DNA from: a virus
Direction: 5' to 3' (one strand)
DNA length: 64,000 nt
IMG/VR virus record: IMGVR_UViG_3300008448_011250
Coordinates: 1-64,000 of that record
Shown: positions 41,695-50,549 of the stretch, one piece after another
Layout: each line of letters opens with the position of its first letter
Position numbering within the stretch: position 1 is the first letter of the stretch
Translations under genes and position numbers: made by a program
Notes under the pieces: model-generated
Databases searched by the model: none
Told to the model about the DNA's origin: nothing
What the model saw: only the letters and a program-made list of their open reading frames with translations

Positions 41695-44210
41695 TGTTTC
41701 AAGGAATAGGTTACGACAAAAAAAATAACATCATGCACGTATGGGATGATGAATTAGGACACCAAAAGTTTTCTTTTCAACCATATGCATATTTGCCAGA
41801 TGATAATGGTGCACACGTTTCATTAGATGGAACGCGACTATCACAAGTCCCAGGCAATCACAAAGACAATAGAACTGCATATGAATCAGATCTAAACGAA
41901 GAAATGCGCACATTGATTGATTTATATTATGAATCAGATGAGCCGTCCAAAGGACATAGAGATTTCTTTTTTGATATTGAGTCAGAACGTGATGAAAATG
42001 GTTATTCAACACCGCAAGATGCACGTTTGCGAATTACATCCATTGCATATTATGATAAAGCAGCAAATGACCGCAAAGTATTGGTATTAGATGAAGAACA
42101 TCGAGTTACAACAAAAGGTTTTAAAGAAGCTGAATATGAAGTAGAGATATTTCGCACAGAAGCGGATATGTTGACTAGATTCATAAATATTTTTGCTGCA
42201 GCTAAACCTACCGTAATTACAGGTTGGAACATTGACAATTATGACGTTCCATATCTTGTTAATCGTATTAAAAAAGTATTAGGTGCACAAGCAGTTAAAA
42301 AGCTTTCTCCTGCAGGTATTGTAGATTGGAATAAGAATCGAGAAAGATACAAAATCTTTGGAGTATCTAGTTTAGATTACCTGACACTATATAAAAAGTT
42401 TACGTATACAGAATTACCAAATTATCGATTAGACACTGTAGCAAAAACAGAATTAGGTAAGGGTAAAGTTGAATATGAAGGAGACTTGAATCAATTGTTT
42501 GCAACTGATATTCGCAAATTTGTTGAATATAACATGGTTGACGTTAATTTGGTTTATGAGTTAGATGAAAAGACACAGTTATTGAATCTTGCTCGAACCA
42601 TATGTCATAAAGGCCATGTTCCATATGAAGATGTATATTATGCATCTAAATACCTGGATGGTGCTGCAATAGTTGATTTGAAACGCAATGGATTAGTTGC
42701 ACCTAACAAACAATTCCGATTTGTTGAAGAAGAAACGGAAGCTGATGCATTAGCAGGAGCATATGTAAAAGATCCGATACCCGGCTTATACAAATGGATA
42801 TATGACTTAGATTTAACGTCATTATATCCTAGCATCATCATGAGTTTAAATATTTCTCCAGAAACTAAAGTAGGAGTAATACAAAATTGGAATGAAGAAT
42901 GTTTATTGAAACCAGAAGCACAACAAGTCACATTTACCAATGGCACGTATGCTCAAAATGTTAAAACATGGCTACAAGACAATGCATATACCGTTGCAAG
43001 TAATGGTGCCGTTTATAGAACAGATATCCGGGGATTCTTACCAACGATTCTAGAAAAATGGTTTGATGAACGTGTTGAATATAAAGACAAACGCGATGAA
43101 TATGCAGTCGGAACGGAAGAATATAAGTTTTATGATGCATTGCAGTTAACACAAAAAGTATTGCTCAATTCATTTTATGGAGTATTAGGACTTAAGACAT
43201 TTCGATTCCACGATTTAGATAATGCAGGTGCTATCACAGCAACAGGTCAAAGTGTAATTAAGTTTTCCGCAAAAGTTATTAATAATCACTATGCAAAAGA
43301 AGTAGGACAAGACCATTTCATTAATGCAACCAATGGCAAAGCAGAATTTGCATTCTATACGGATACAGATTCAACCTTTGTTAGTTCATTGCCTTTAATT
43401 GCAAAACGATTTCCTGGATTTGATGAAACAGATGAAAAGTTTATGATTGAACAAACCAATGCAATTGCATCAGAAGTTCAACGTCTTGTAAATCAAATGT
43501 ATGACCGATATTCGGAAGTATTTCACAATACCAAAACGCATCGATTCCAAATTAAACAAGAATATGTTGCAAAATCAGGTTTATGGATTGCTAAGAAGCG
43601 ATATGCACAATGGGTTATATTCAAAGAGGGTAAACCTACGGATAAATTAGATATCAAAGGATTAGATGTTGTTAGATCTAGTTTCCCGGAAGATTTCAAA
43701 AAGATAATGAAAGAAACACTTTGGAATATTCTTAAGGAAAAGAATAAAACAGAAACAACCGATATGATTCACACGTTTAAATCTGGATTAAAGAATTCGC
43801 CAGTACTTAATGTGATGAAGAATTCCGGGGTAAAGGAAATATCAAAATATACCAAGAAAAGAAAACCATTTACAGGATATTTACTCGGAACACCAGCACA
43901 CGTTAAGTCAGCAATTAATTTCAATGATTTGTTAACGTCTAATGACATTCGAGACATTGAACCTATAACAGATGGCGAAAAGGTTAAATGGGCATACTTA
44001 TCAGATAATCCTTTTGGTTTTGACACAATGGCACTTCGAGGTTACCAAGATCCAAAAGTTATCGTGGACTTTGTAGAGCAATACATAGATCGCAATAAAA
44101 TCTTTGAAAAGGAATTGAAAAATAAACTGGATGATTTCTATGCAGCAATGAATTGGGGTGCATTCCCGGAAAATAATTCAGTTGCCAAGTTCTTTTCATT
44201 TGGAAAATAA
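41694..44210 (+). CDS. 43: Family B DNA polymerase, gp43-like
   Basis: An 838-residue replicative polymerase, near T4 gp43 (898 aa). The proofreading exonuclease has FDIES (D94, E96) and the NIDNYDVPYLVNRI region. Polymerase motif A is DLTSLYPS (D373), motif B is KVLLNSFYGVLG, motif C is YTDTDS (D557, D559). A conserved KKRYAQW segment follows. Full exonuclease and polymerase sites indicate this is the main replicase, in contrast to the PolA-like protein at 27269. A terminal clamp-binding tail (AKFFSFGK) is likely. Confidence 0.95.
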   Translation: MFQGIGYDKKNNIMHVWDDELGHQKFSFQPYAYLPDDNGAHVSLDGTRLSQVPGNHKDNRTAYESDLNEEMRTLIDLYYESDEPSKGHRDFFFDIESERDENGYSTPQDARLRITSIAYYDKAANDRKVLVLDEEHRVTTKGFKEAEYEVEIFRTEADMLTRFINIFAAAKPTVITGWNIDNYDVPYLVNRIKKVLGAQAVKKLSPAGIVDWNKNRERYKIFGVSSLDYLTLYKKFTYTELPNYRLDTVAKTELGKGKVEYEGDLNQLFATDIRKFVEYNMVDVNLVYELDEKTQLLNLARTICHKGHVPYEDVYYASKYLDGAAIVDLKRNGLVAPNKQFRFVEEETEADALAGAYVKDPIPGLYKWIYDLDLTSLYPSIIMSLNISPETKVGVIQNWNEECLLKPEAQQVTFTNGTYAQNVKTWLQDNAYTVASNGAVYRTDIRGFLPTILEKWFDERVEYKDKRDEYAVGTEEYKFYDALQLTQKVLLNSFYGVLGLKTFRFHDLDNAGAITATGQSVIKFSAKVINNHYAKEVGQDHFINATNGKAEFAFYTDTDSTFVSSLPLIAKRFPGFDETDEKFMIEQTNAIASEVQRLVNQMYDRYSEVFHNTKTHRFQIKQEYVAKSGLWIAKKRYAQWVIFKEGKPTDKLDIKGLDVVRSSFPEDFKKIMKETLWNILKEKNKTETTDMIHTFKSGLKNSPVLNVMKNSGVKEISKYTKKRKPFTGYLLGTPAHVKSAINFNDLLTSNDIRDIEPITDGEKVKWAYLSDNPFGFDTMALRGYQDPKVIVDFVEQYIDRNKIFEKELKNKLDDFYAAMNWGAFPENNSVAKFFSFGK

Positions 44211-44222
44211 GAATTAATTCAT

Positions 44223-44228
44223 TATATT
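44223..44228 (+). promoter_or_regulatory. Putative -10 box 5 bases before ATG 44234
   Basis: TATATT then ATAGT then ATG. The same TATAWT-ATAGT-ATG arrangement is found at 55435-55446, and with one extra base at 51060-51072. No ribosome site precedes the ATG. Leaderless expression is suggested. Confidence 0.45.
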
Positions 44229-44233
44229 ATAGT

Positions 44234-44686
44234 ATGATTGGTTATAAAAGTATATGGTATGGTAAAGAAGTTGAAGGACGCTTTACGGATATCGAAACAT
44301 GTTTCATTGCAGACTTTACGCCATTAGTTTATGGTACGCAACGAATGAAACCTATGCCGCACATTTATATTTGTTCTCCGGCTACTGAACAATTGGTTAA
44401 TGACAGCAAAAGCAAAGATTTCAATTGGCAGAATGTTTTTAACATGATATCAGACACGCAATTTGTTTCAATTGAAGCAACACCTGGTATGTTAGAACAT
44501 ATTCCTCCGATGATTAGAATTCGAGCGCATATCTTATTAATGTTAGATTGCAAAGATGCTGGATTGTTAAAGCAAACGGATAGTATCAAAGTAGTTTATG
44601 GAGATTATAAATTGTATTGCACAACCGTTCATAATATGCAATCAGTAAACCCAGATGATTATAAATTCGACCGCCATGAAGTATAG
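44234..44686 (+). CDS. Unknown protein after polymerase
   Basis: A 150-residue acidic alpha/beta protein without recognised domain. It includes MPHIYICSPATEQLVNDS.., FVSIEATPGMLEHIPPMIRIRAHILLMLDC and a SIKVVYGDYKLY strand. It starts almost on a promoter-like box and its end overlaps the next gene start by 8 bases. Possibly a small regulatory or accessory protein, but nothing shows which. Confidence 0.6.
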   Translation: MIGYKSIWYGKEVEGRFTDIETCFIADFTPLVYGTQRMKPMPHIYICSPATEQLVNDSKSKDFNWQNVFNMISDTQFVSIEATPGMLEHIPPMIRIRAHILLMLDCKDAGLLKQTDSIKVVYGDYKLYCTTVHNMQSVNPDDYKFDRHEV

Positions 44687-45017
44687 TGTAGTAGTAACAT
44701 TTAGCATCGAAGGATTTCATAATTGGCCTGATGCTAAAGATGTTTTTCCAGAAGTAGCATTCTTATCAGATAGACATCGTCATATGTTTGGATTTCGTTG
44801 TTATGCACACGTAACACACACTGATAGAGATGAAGAATTTATTCTAATGCAACGAAGATTGAAACAACAGTTGCGAACTAACTTCGGTGGTAACATATTA
44901 GAGTTTGGTTCAATGTCGTGTGAGATGATTGGAGAATGGATATTAGAAAACAATAAAAATCTTTACAAAGTAGAAGTTTGGGAAGATTGGGAAAATGGTG
45001 CAATCATTGAAAGATAG
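44679..45017 (+). CDS. Conserved phage protein, MKYSVVVTFSIEGFHNWPDA type
   Basis: A 112-residue protein. The opening (KYSVVVTFSIEGFHNWPDAKDVFPEVAFLSDRHRHMF) has the look of a small conserved phage family whose members begin with this strand and an HRH motif; a later part reads GSMSCEMIGEWILEN. The fold appears related to small ferredoxin-like/6-pyruvoyl-type strands but no active site can be named. The start 44679 is chosen because the conserved-looking sequence begins there; the earlier ATG at 44655 lies inside the preceding gene. It is followed one base later by a glycosyltransferase. Confidence 0.65.
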   Translation, partial: KYSVVVTFSIEGFHNWPDAKDVFPEVAFLSDRHRHMFGFRCYAHVTHTDRDEEFILMQRRLKQQLRTNFGGNILEFGSMSCEMIGEWILENNKNLYKVEVWEDWENGAIIER

Positions 45018-45018
45018 T

Positions 45019-46053
45019 ATGAAAATATTTTTAGTAGATTTAGAATCTGTTCCAACTCGTTATACTTGTGAATGGAAATGGCACGTGCCGCAATTGCTTA
45101 GAGATAATGGCTTCGATGTAGAAGTTATCGAAGGTGACTTAGATATTCCAGAAGCAGTAACACCAGGTGCCTTTTTGAATTTCGGTGGCACTAATATGTA
45201 TAAGGCTACACAAACACATCGTTTAGCAGAATTATTTACACGAGGTGATATTAAAGCAGGAGATCATATCATATTCACTGATGCTTGGCATCCAGGTATT
45301 ATCAATGTTAAGTACATGAGTGAACTCCTAAATATTCCTGTTGTAACGCACGGACTTTGGCACGCGGGTTCATATGACCCAAATGACTTTTTAGGTCGTC
45401 TCGTTGGAGATAAACCATGGATTCGTCACGCTGAACAAGCCTTTATTGGAGCATTTGACCATAATTGGTTAGCAACTGCAGCACATTTTAATTTAATGTG
45501 TAAAACATATGACATATTTCATAATCCAACTTTTGATAGAACGGGTTGGCCTATGGAATATACAAAAACGATGATTGCTCCTAAAATGTGGGCAAAGAAA
45601 GAAAATATCATTGTATTTCCGCATCGCATTGCACCAGAAAAGCGTTTAGATTTATTTCAGCGCTTAGCAAAGCATCCGGATTTGAAACATTATCAATTTT
45701 GCGTTGCAATGGAAATGAATTTAAGCAAAACAGAATATCATGAATTGCTTCAACGTGCAAGATTTGCAGTGTCGTTTGCAGATCAAGAAACTTTAGGCAT
45801 TTCTATGTATGAATCAGCTTGTGCTGGAGCTTGTCCTATAGTTCCAAATCGTTTATCATATACGGAAATGTATGATCCGATGTTTAAACGTGCTGATTCG
45901 GTAGCAGAGGCAGCAAAAGCAATACTAGAATATGAACAGCAAGAAATGTCCGAAGCAATTGGGCAATTAGTTGCAAAATTACATAATAACTTTTTTTCAG
46001 CAAAACAATTAATCAATTATTTAAAAGGATACGAAAAAGATGAGCGAAAATAA
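45019..46053 (+). CDS. GT-B glycosyltransferase next to DpdA
   Basis: A 344-residue protein. The N-terminal half is a Rossmann-like domain (MKIFLVDLESVPTRYTCEWKW). The C-terminal half is of GT4 type: VFPHRIAPEKRLDLFQRLAK, then ADQETLGISMYESACAGACPIVPNRLSYTEMY, where the E-x-x-G-x-x-x-x-E region binds the sugar nucleotide. The start at 45019 follows the previous stop by one base; the earlier ATG 44995 is inside the upstream gene. Its last bases overlap dpdA. T4 glycosylates its modified cytosines with GT-B enzymes, so a role in sugar addition to the modified guanine is possible but untested. Confidence 0.8.
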   Translation: MKIFLVDLESVPTRYTCEWKWHVPQLLRDNGFDVEVIEGDLDIPEAVTPGAFLNFGGTNMYKATQTHRLAELFTRGDIKAGDHIIFTDAWHPGIINVKYMSELLNIPVVTHGLWHAGSYDPNDFLGRLVGDKPWIRHAEQAFIGAFDHNWLATAAHFNLMCKTYDIFHNPTFDRTGWPMEYTKTMIAPKMWAKKENIIVFPHRIAPEKRLDLFQRLAKHPDLKHYQFCVAMEMNLSKTEYHELLQRARFAVSFADQETLGISMYESACAGACPIVPNRLSYTEMYDPMFKRADSVAEAAKAILEYEQQEMSEAIGQLVAKLHNNFFSAKQLINYLKGYEKDERK

Positions 46054-47299
46054 AAGATTCATATACTTTCCATCATTGTCCGCAGGTTCCATGGTATCTG
46101 CTTTCAAAAAGGATATGAAATTTGAAGATGGTAACCCTGTCAAATTTTTTGATTCGAGATATCCGGCAGATTGGAGACATCCATATTTCCTAGTCACTGC
46201 AGGACATCATTACAAAAAAATAGACTTTAGAAAGCAAATGGGCTTAGAAGATGATGTATTAGTATTTGGAGATTCAGGAGGTTATCAGATTGCAACTGGA
46301 GCTTTGCCATATAGCAATGAATTACGTGAAAAGATATTTCATTGGTTAGAAGCAAATAGTGATGTTGCAGCAAATTTAGATATTCCACCTAAGACAAAGT
46401 ATAAGAATCAATTTGCTCTATGTGCTGATATTAGTTTTGATAACTTTGCTTGGTTTGAAAAACATCAATCAGGTAAGACAAAATTCTTGAACATGTTGCA
46501 AGGATCAAATTCCGAAGAGTATACATGGTGGTATCACAAATTTAAGCATTTTGATTTCCAAGGTTGGGCAATCGGAGGTCCGCAGAAGTTAGTAGACTTT
46601 ATGTTTGCGGTTTCATTGATGCTTAAGAATAGAGAGTTTGAAAATAAACGATTAGAATATGTCCATTTATTAGGTATTTCTAAAATATCAGATTTCTTCA
46701 TATTAGCAACCTTGCAAAAGTTAATGAATCAACATACAGGTAATAGAATTTATATTACAACGGATTCATCTTCTCCAGGTCAATATCCGGTATTCGGAAC
46801 ATACCTGCATTCAACGAATTACAAGTCACAATCATTTTCTGAATTGTATTTTCCTAAGAATGCAGAATACCGCAGAAAGACACATATTAAACAAGGTAAG
46901 ACGGGTGAAGTTCCAATTGATTTAACTCAACACGTTCCTTGTTCATTAGGTTGTCCGGCTTGTAAAGATTTTACCTATGATTTGCTAGGAGGTAAGACTC
47001 CAGAAGGATTAGATAGATATTCTCAAGAAGCTATGCCTAGAATGGTTGTTCACAATACGCATTTGTATGTACAAGCAGCAAATGAAATAAATCAATTAGT
47101 TGATAGTCACGTTGAATTGCTAGAAACGTTGATACCAAGAGACTTATATGATGTAATCCTTTCATTACACGAAATGTTTGCAGATCCAGATGGCGCACCG
47201 CAAGTATATGAAAAATACATCAAAACATATAAAAAATTCGGCGGAAGTAGTATTTCCACAACCGATGCAGAAAACTTTAATAAATTCTTTAAATTTTAA
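46040..47299 (+). CDS. dpdA: DpdA-like 7-deazaguanine DNA transglycosylase
   Basis: A 419-residue protein of the tRNA-guanine transglycosylase fold. It has the base-binding DSGGYQ (D78-Q83), a candidate nucleophile in YITTDSSSPGQY (D242), LLGISKISDF, and a zinc site C301-x3-C305-x2-C308 with H338 in VVHNT. It lacks the regular TGT spacing and is closer in style to phage DpdA proteins, which exchange guanine for a 7-deazaguanine in DNA. Together with FolE, QueD-like and QueE this gives a near-complete route to modified DNA; QueC is not in the window. The exact base (CDG, preQ0 or derivative) is unknown. Confidence 0.82.
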   Translation: MSENKRFIYFPSLSAGSMVSAFKKDMKFEDGNPVKFFDSRYPADWRHPYFLVTAGHHYKKIDFRKQMGLEDDVLVFGDSGGYQIATGALPYSNELREKIFHWLEANSDVAANLDIPPKTKYKNQFALCADISFDNFAWFEKHQSGKTKFLNMLQGSNSEEYTWWYHKFKHFDFQGWAIGGPQKLVDFMFAVSLMLKNREFENKRLEYVHLLGISKISDFFILATLQKLMNQHTGNRIYITTDSSSPGQYPVFGTYLHSTNYKSQSFSELYFPKNAEYRRKTHIKQGKTGEVPIDLTQHVPCSLGCPACKDFTYDLLGGKTPEGLDRYSQEAMPRMVVHNTHLYVQAANEINQLVDSHVELLETLIPRDLYDVILSLHEMFADPDGAPQVYEKYIKTYKKFGGSSISTTDAENFNKFFKF

Positions 47300-47311
47300 T
47301 CAGGATAAACA

Positions 47312-48022
47312 ATGGAAAAAAGCAAGTTACAATCATTTATTAATCGTTATTATTTAGCAGGAAATTGCGAAGCGGTTAAATTGAATCAAAACGAAGAAGG
47401 TGTTGGTTGTGAATTGATCGATATGGATCAAACAATTGTAGGTAAAATACAATGGAAAACAACACCATTCATGAAAGGCGAATTAGGTATCAATCATACC
47501 GGTGCCTTAAACAAAATGCTCGGAGCATTGGGTGAAAATATCAATATCAATGTAAAAGATGCAGCAGGTAAGAATTATGCAATGGAAATTGCTGAAGGTA
47601 GCACTAAGGCAACATTTATGTTGGCAGACACGACAGTTATTCCAGCAGTTCCTTCAATCAATGCAGAACCTGATTATGTTATTGAAATTCCTGTCAATGA
47701 AGAATTTATTAGCAAGTTCATTAAAGCCAAGAATGCATTACCTGATGCCAAAAACTTTGCAGTGCAAGTAAAAGATGGTGTTATTAAATTTATTATCAAT
47801 TACACAACAGTTAATGCAGATAACATTACATTCGAGGTAGGAAATACAACTGCTGCCGATATGGATCCGGTTTGTTTCTCTGCGGATAAATTGAAAGAAG
47901 TACTTGTAGCAAATCGTGGAGACTCTGGTCAATTGAAAGTATCTCCAGATGGATTATCTAGAATTAATTTTACGGGTTCTGATTTTGAATCAACTTATTG
48001 GTTAGTAATGTTACAAAACTAA
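47312..48022 (+). CDS. 45: Sliding clamp, gp45-like
   Basis: A 236-residue clamp (T4 gp45 is 228 aa). It has two repeated beta-alpha-beta halves, with ELGINHTGALNKMLGALGENININVKDAAG in the first and FSADKLKEVLVANRGDSGQLKVSPDGLSRINF in the second, the latter matching the end of gp45-type clamps. It keeps polymerase on DNA and in T4 also activates late promoters. It precedes dUTPase and clamp loader genes, the T4 order 45-44-62. Confidence 0.85.
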   Translation: MEKSKLQSFINRYYLAGNCEAVKLNQNEEGVGCELIDMDQTIVGKIQWKTTPFMKGELGINHTGALNKMLGALGENININVKDAAGKNYAMEIAEGSTKATFMLADTTVIPAVPSINAEPDYVIEIPVNEEFISKFIKAKNALPDAKNFAVQVKDGVIKFIINYTTVNADNITFEVGNTTAADMDPVCFSADKLKEVLVANRGDSGQLKVSPDGLSRINFTGSDFESTYWLVMLQN

Positions 48023-48030
48023 GGAGTCGA

Positions 48031-48459
48031 ATGCAAGTAAAAATAAAACGACTACATAAAGATGCAACGATCCCGGCATATTCAAAGCCGGGAGATGCAG
48101 GAATGGATTTAACGGCAACATCTGCAAGGAAAGATGATTATGGTAATGTTGTTTATGGAACAGGCCTGGCAATTGAAATACCGGAAGGTCACGTTGGATT
48201 GATTTTTCCTAGATCATCAAATAGCAAAACAGATCTATATCTAACAAATCATGTAGGTGTTATTGATTCTGGGTATCGAGGAGAAATTATGTTTAAGTTT
48301 CGCCCAATTGATGGATTACTTAATGCTAAAGTATATCAAATTGGTGATAGAATAGGACAATTAATGATATTACCATATCCTGCTGTTGAATTAATAGAGG
48401 CAGCAGAATTATCTTCATCAGAACGTGGAGATGGCGGATTTGGATCAACGGGTAAATAA
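48031..48459 (+). CDS. dut: dUTPase
   Basis: A 142-residue trimeric dUTP pyrophosphatase. Motifs in order: KPGDAGMDLTA (1), PRSSNSKTDLYL (2), GVIDSGYRGEI (3), IGDRIGQLMI (4) and GDGGFGSTG (5). All five are intact. The start at 48031 has AAGGAG before it; the earlier in-frame ATG at 47998 lies inside the clamp gene. It keeps uracil out of phage DNA. It is inserted between clamp and clamp loader. Confidence 0.95.
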   Translation: MQVKIKRLHKDATIPAYSKPGDAGMDLTATSARKDDYGNVVYGTGLAIEIPEGHVGLIFPRSSNSKTDLYLTNHVGVIDSGYRGEIMFKFRPIDGLLNAKVYQIGDRIGQLMILPYPAVELIEAAELSSSERGDGGFGSTGK

Positions 48460-48464
48460 AAAAT

Positions 48465-49391
48465 ATGTTTGGACAACAAGAAAATACACTTTGGGTTGAA
48501 TCATTTCGACCTGACACATTAGAAGGATATATAGGCAATGAGCATATTATCGAGAAAGTTAAAATTTTTATTGATAATGGCGATGTTCCGCATCTCTTAT
48601 TTTATGGATCGGCTGGAACAGGCAAAACGACGTTGGCGAAAATAATTGCCGGATCGGTAGATGCAGATTTAATGTATATTAATGCATCAGATGAAAACTC
48701 AGTAGATGCGGTTAGAGATAAGATTAAGCGTTATGCATCAACAGTAGGATTTCGCAGATGGAAAATTATCATCTTAGATGAGGCAGATTATTTAACACCT
48801 AATGCTCAAGCTGCTCTTCGTAACTTAATGGAGACATATAGCAAAACAACACGCTTTATTTTAACATGTAACTATGTTGAAAAGATTATTGATCCGATTC
48901 AATCACGTTGTCAGACATTTGCTATTACACCACCAAATAAAAAAGAAGTAGCACAACGTTTAGTTACAGTACTTGATGAAAAAGGCGTAAGCTATGACAT
49001 CAAAGATATTGCTGCAATTATCAATGCATCATATCCAGATATTCGTCGAGCAATCAATGCAGCACAAGCATCAGTAGTTAATGGCAAATTGCAATTGGAT
49101 AAAGCTTCTGCAATTCAAGCTAATTATATGACTGAAATACTTGAAATGCTCAAAAATGCAAAAGACAAAAAAGCAACATTCACAAAAATTCGTCAATGTA
49201 TTGCAGATAGCAAAGTTAGAGACTTTACTCCTTTGTATACATTTTTATATGACAATTTAGATGAATTTGCACATGGACATATTGCACCTTGCATTTTGAT
49301 TATAGCAGAATCGCAATTTAAAGATGCTAGTGTAGTAGATAAAGAAATTAACATAATGGCAATGTTTGTCAATTTATTAGGAGAAATATGA
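48465..49391 (+). CDS. 44: Clamp loader large subunit, gp44-like AAA+ ATPase
   Basis: A 308-residue AAA+ protein (T4 gp44 is 319 aa). Walker A GSAGTGKT is at residues 48-55, Walker B LDEADYL at about 104-110, sensor 1 FILTCNY, and the arginine finger in IQSRCQTF. The C-terminal collar helices follow. The opening WVESFRPDTLEGYIGNEHI is the RFC/gp44 signature. With gp62 it loads the gp45-like clamp. It ends in ATGA overlap with a small zinc-ribbon gene. Confidence 0.93.
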   Translation: MFGQQENTLWVESFRPDTLEGYIGNEHIIEKVKIFIDNGDVPHLLFYGSAGTGKTTLAKIIAGSVDADLMYINASDENSVDAVRDKIKRYASTVGFRRWKIIILDEADYLTPNAQAALRNLMETYSKTTRFILTCNYVEKIIDPIQSRCQTFAITPPNKKEVAQRLVTVLDEKGVSYDIKDIAAIINASYPDIRRAINAAQASVVNGKLQLDKASAIQANYMTEILEMLKNAKDKKATFTKIRQCIADSKVRDFTPLYTFLYDNLDEFAHGHIAPCILIIAESQFKDASVVDKEINIMAMFVNLLGEI

Positions 49392-49612
49392 GTAAATTAA
49401 CCGCACCAGGAATTAAGCCAACAGATATGCAACCAATTATCTGTAAAGAATGTGACGGAATGTATTTTCGTCAAGTAATGGCAATTAACAAAGTATCAAA
49501 ACTATTAACGGGTTCTGATAAAGACACAATGGTTCCAATACCAGTATTTAGATGTGATGATTGCGGAGCTATTCCAGAAGAGTTTCAACCAATTAAAACG
49601 AAACTTAAATAA
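49388..49612 (+). CDS. Small zinc-ribbon protein
   Basis: A 74-residue protein with two CxxC knuckles (ICKECDG and FRCDDCG) separated by about 35 residues, a typical zinc ribbon. The ends are polar. It overlaps the clamp loader gene (ATGA) and the next gene (TAATG). The position among clamp genes, which in T4 also control late transcription, makes a transcription-factor role conceivable. No specific family is recognised. Confidence 0.7.
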   Translation: MSKLTAPGIKPTDMQPIICKECDGMYFRQVMAINKVSKLLTGSDKDTMVPIPVFRCDDCGAIPEEFQPIKTKLK

Positions 49613-49827
49613 TGTCAGTACAATATCACAAAAGCACGGTTAGCATTGTATTTAAAACATCGAATAGAAGCAATGCTAAAACTAAAATGAAAACATTTCG
49701 CAATAAAACAATAGATGACATTTTAGATGCAAAACGTATTATCGGAGTTCCAGATAATGCGGTGATAATTGAATTAGGAATAGGTAAACAATTGGAACAA
49801 CAATATCGTAACAAATATAAACTATAA
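49612..49827 (+). CDS. Small basic protein of unknown function
   Basis: A 71-residue, Lys/Arg-rich protein. It has a strand VSIVFKTSNRSN, a basic stretch TKMKTFRNKTIDDILDAKRI and a short helix at the end. No domain is recognised. It is joined at both ends to clamp-loader genes (TAATG before, 3 bases after). RNA or DNA binding would fit its charge but is not shown. Confidence 0.6.
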   Translation: MSVQYHKSTVSIVFKTSNRSNAKTKMKTFRNKTIDDILDAKRIIGVPDNAVIIELGIGKQLEQQYRNKYKL

Positions 49828-49830
49828 TAA

Positions 49831-50280
49831 ATGGCAGAAGAAAAAAAGGGTGCAACAATTTTTGATTTCATTAATGGCGTAACTGACAAGAAAAAAGAAT
49901 GGTCTAAATGGTCTGAAACGGATCAAAAGAAATTTACTCCATTTATTGTTAATCGTTGGTTGTCAATGCGTATGGAATTAACAGAAATTGTTAATGAGTT
50001 TCAAACCTATACAATTGGCTTATTGCGTCCACAAGAAACGTATAGATTATACTATGAATTTCTTCCTGCAACTAAAGGATTTGCAAAATACATAAAAGGC
50101 AAATCAGAAGATAAGTATGAAAAGGATTTAGTTGCACAAATTGCCGAACATTATCAAGTATCCAAATCAGAAGCTACTGACTATATCGATTTAATGGATA
50201 AGACTCAATGTGATAGAATTTTATCAATGTATGGTTATAGTGAAGGAGAAAAAAAGAAATTATTGAAAGGAATAAAATGA
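49831..50280 (+). CDS. 62: Clamp loader small subunit, gp62-like
   Basis: A 149-residue helical protein. The part FTPFIVNRWLSMRMELTEIVNEFQTYTIGLLRPQETYRLYYEFLPATKGFAKYIKG fits the gp62 pattern of cyanophage and other T4-like phages (a short VNRxxS helix, a Tyr-rich helix, then a basic patch), and a helical end follows. It is shorter than T4 gp62 (187 aa). Gene order after gp44 is the main support together with this pattern. It ends in ATGA overlap with the next gene. Confidence 0.7.
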   Translation: MAEEKKGATIFDFINGVTDKKKEWSKWSETDQKKFTPFIVNRWLSMRMELTEIVNEFQTYTIGLLRPQETYRLYYEFLPATKGFAKYIKGKSEDKYEKDLVAQIAEHYQVSKSEATDYIDLMDKTQCDRILSMYGYSEGEKKKLLKGIK

Positions 50281-50513
50281 CACAAACTGATGAAACTCGA
50301 ATCATACCAGTACTGGATACAATTGTAGATTCAATTATAGATCGATTCATACAACGTTCCGTAATCGGAAAAGCAAAATATGGAACTGATATGGATCGCA
50401 CAGACCTTTCACTTAAAGAATGGTTACAACATAGCATTGAAGAAAAATTAGATGATATTCTTTATATGCAACGTGCATTAAAGGAGATAGAAAAGTTGGA
50501 ATCTGATAAATAA
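50277..50513 (+). CDS. Small helical protein, MazG-like type
   Basis: A 78-residue helical protein. The segment IGKAKYGTDMDRTDLSLKEWLQHSIEEKLDDILYMQRALKEIE resembles phage members of the all-alpha NTP pyrophosphohydrolase (MazG-like) group, with an E-E-x-x-D-D pattern (EEKLDD) that could bind metal. It lacks the second EExxD helix of full MazG domains, so activity is uncertain. A nucleotide clean-up role would suit the neighbourhood. Confidence 0.55.
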   Translation: MTQTDETRIIPVLDTIVDSIIDRFIQRSVIGKAKYGTDMDRTDLSLKEWLQHSIEEKLDDILYMQRALKEIEKLESDK

Positions 50514-50523
50514 TTTTTTTTCT

Positions 50524-50540
50524 GATATTTATTTAAAAAT
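50524..50540 (+). promoter_or_regulatory. Variant late promoter element before tagged protein gene
   Basis: TATTTATTTAAAAAT (core 50526-50534) lies 15 bases before the ATG at 50550, differing at one core base. It parallels the element before the other tagged gene at 30265. Confidence 0.45.
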
Positions 50541-50549
50541 AGGTAAAAT

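Noticed and set aside
46040-47299. Ordinary tRNA-guanine transglycosylase for queuosine
   Set aside because: Motif spacing and length differ from bacterial TGT, and the gene lies in a phage replication block with precursor genes, which favours DpdA. A tRNA role is not fully excluded.
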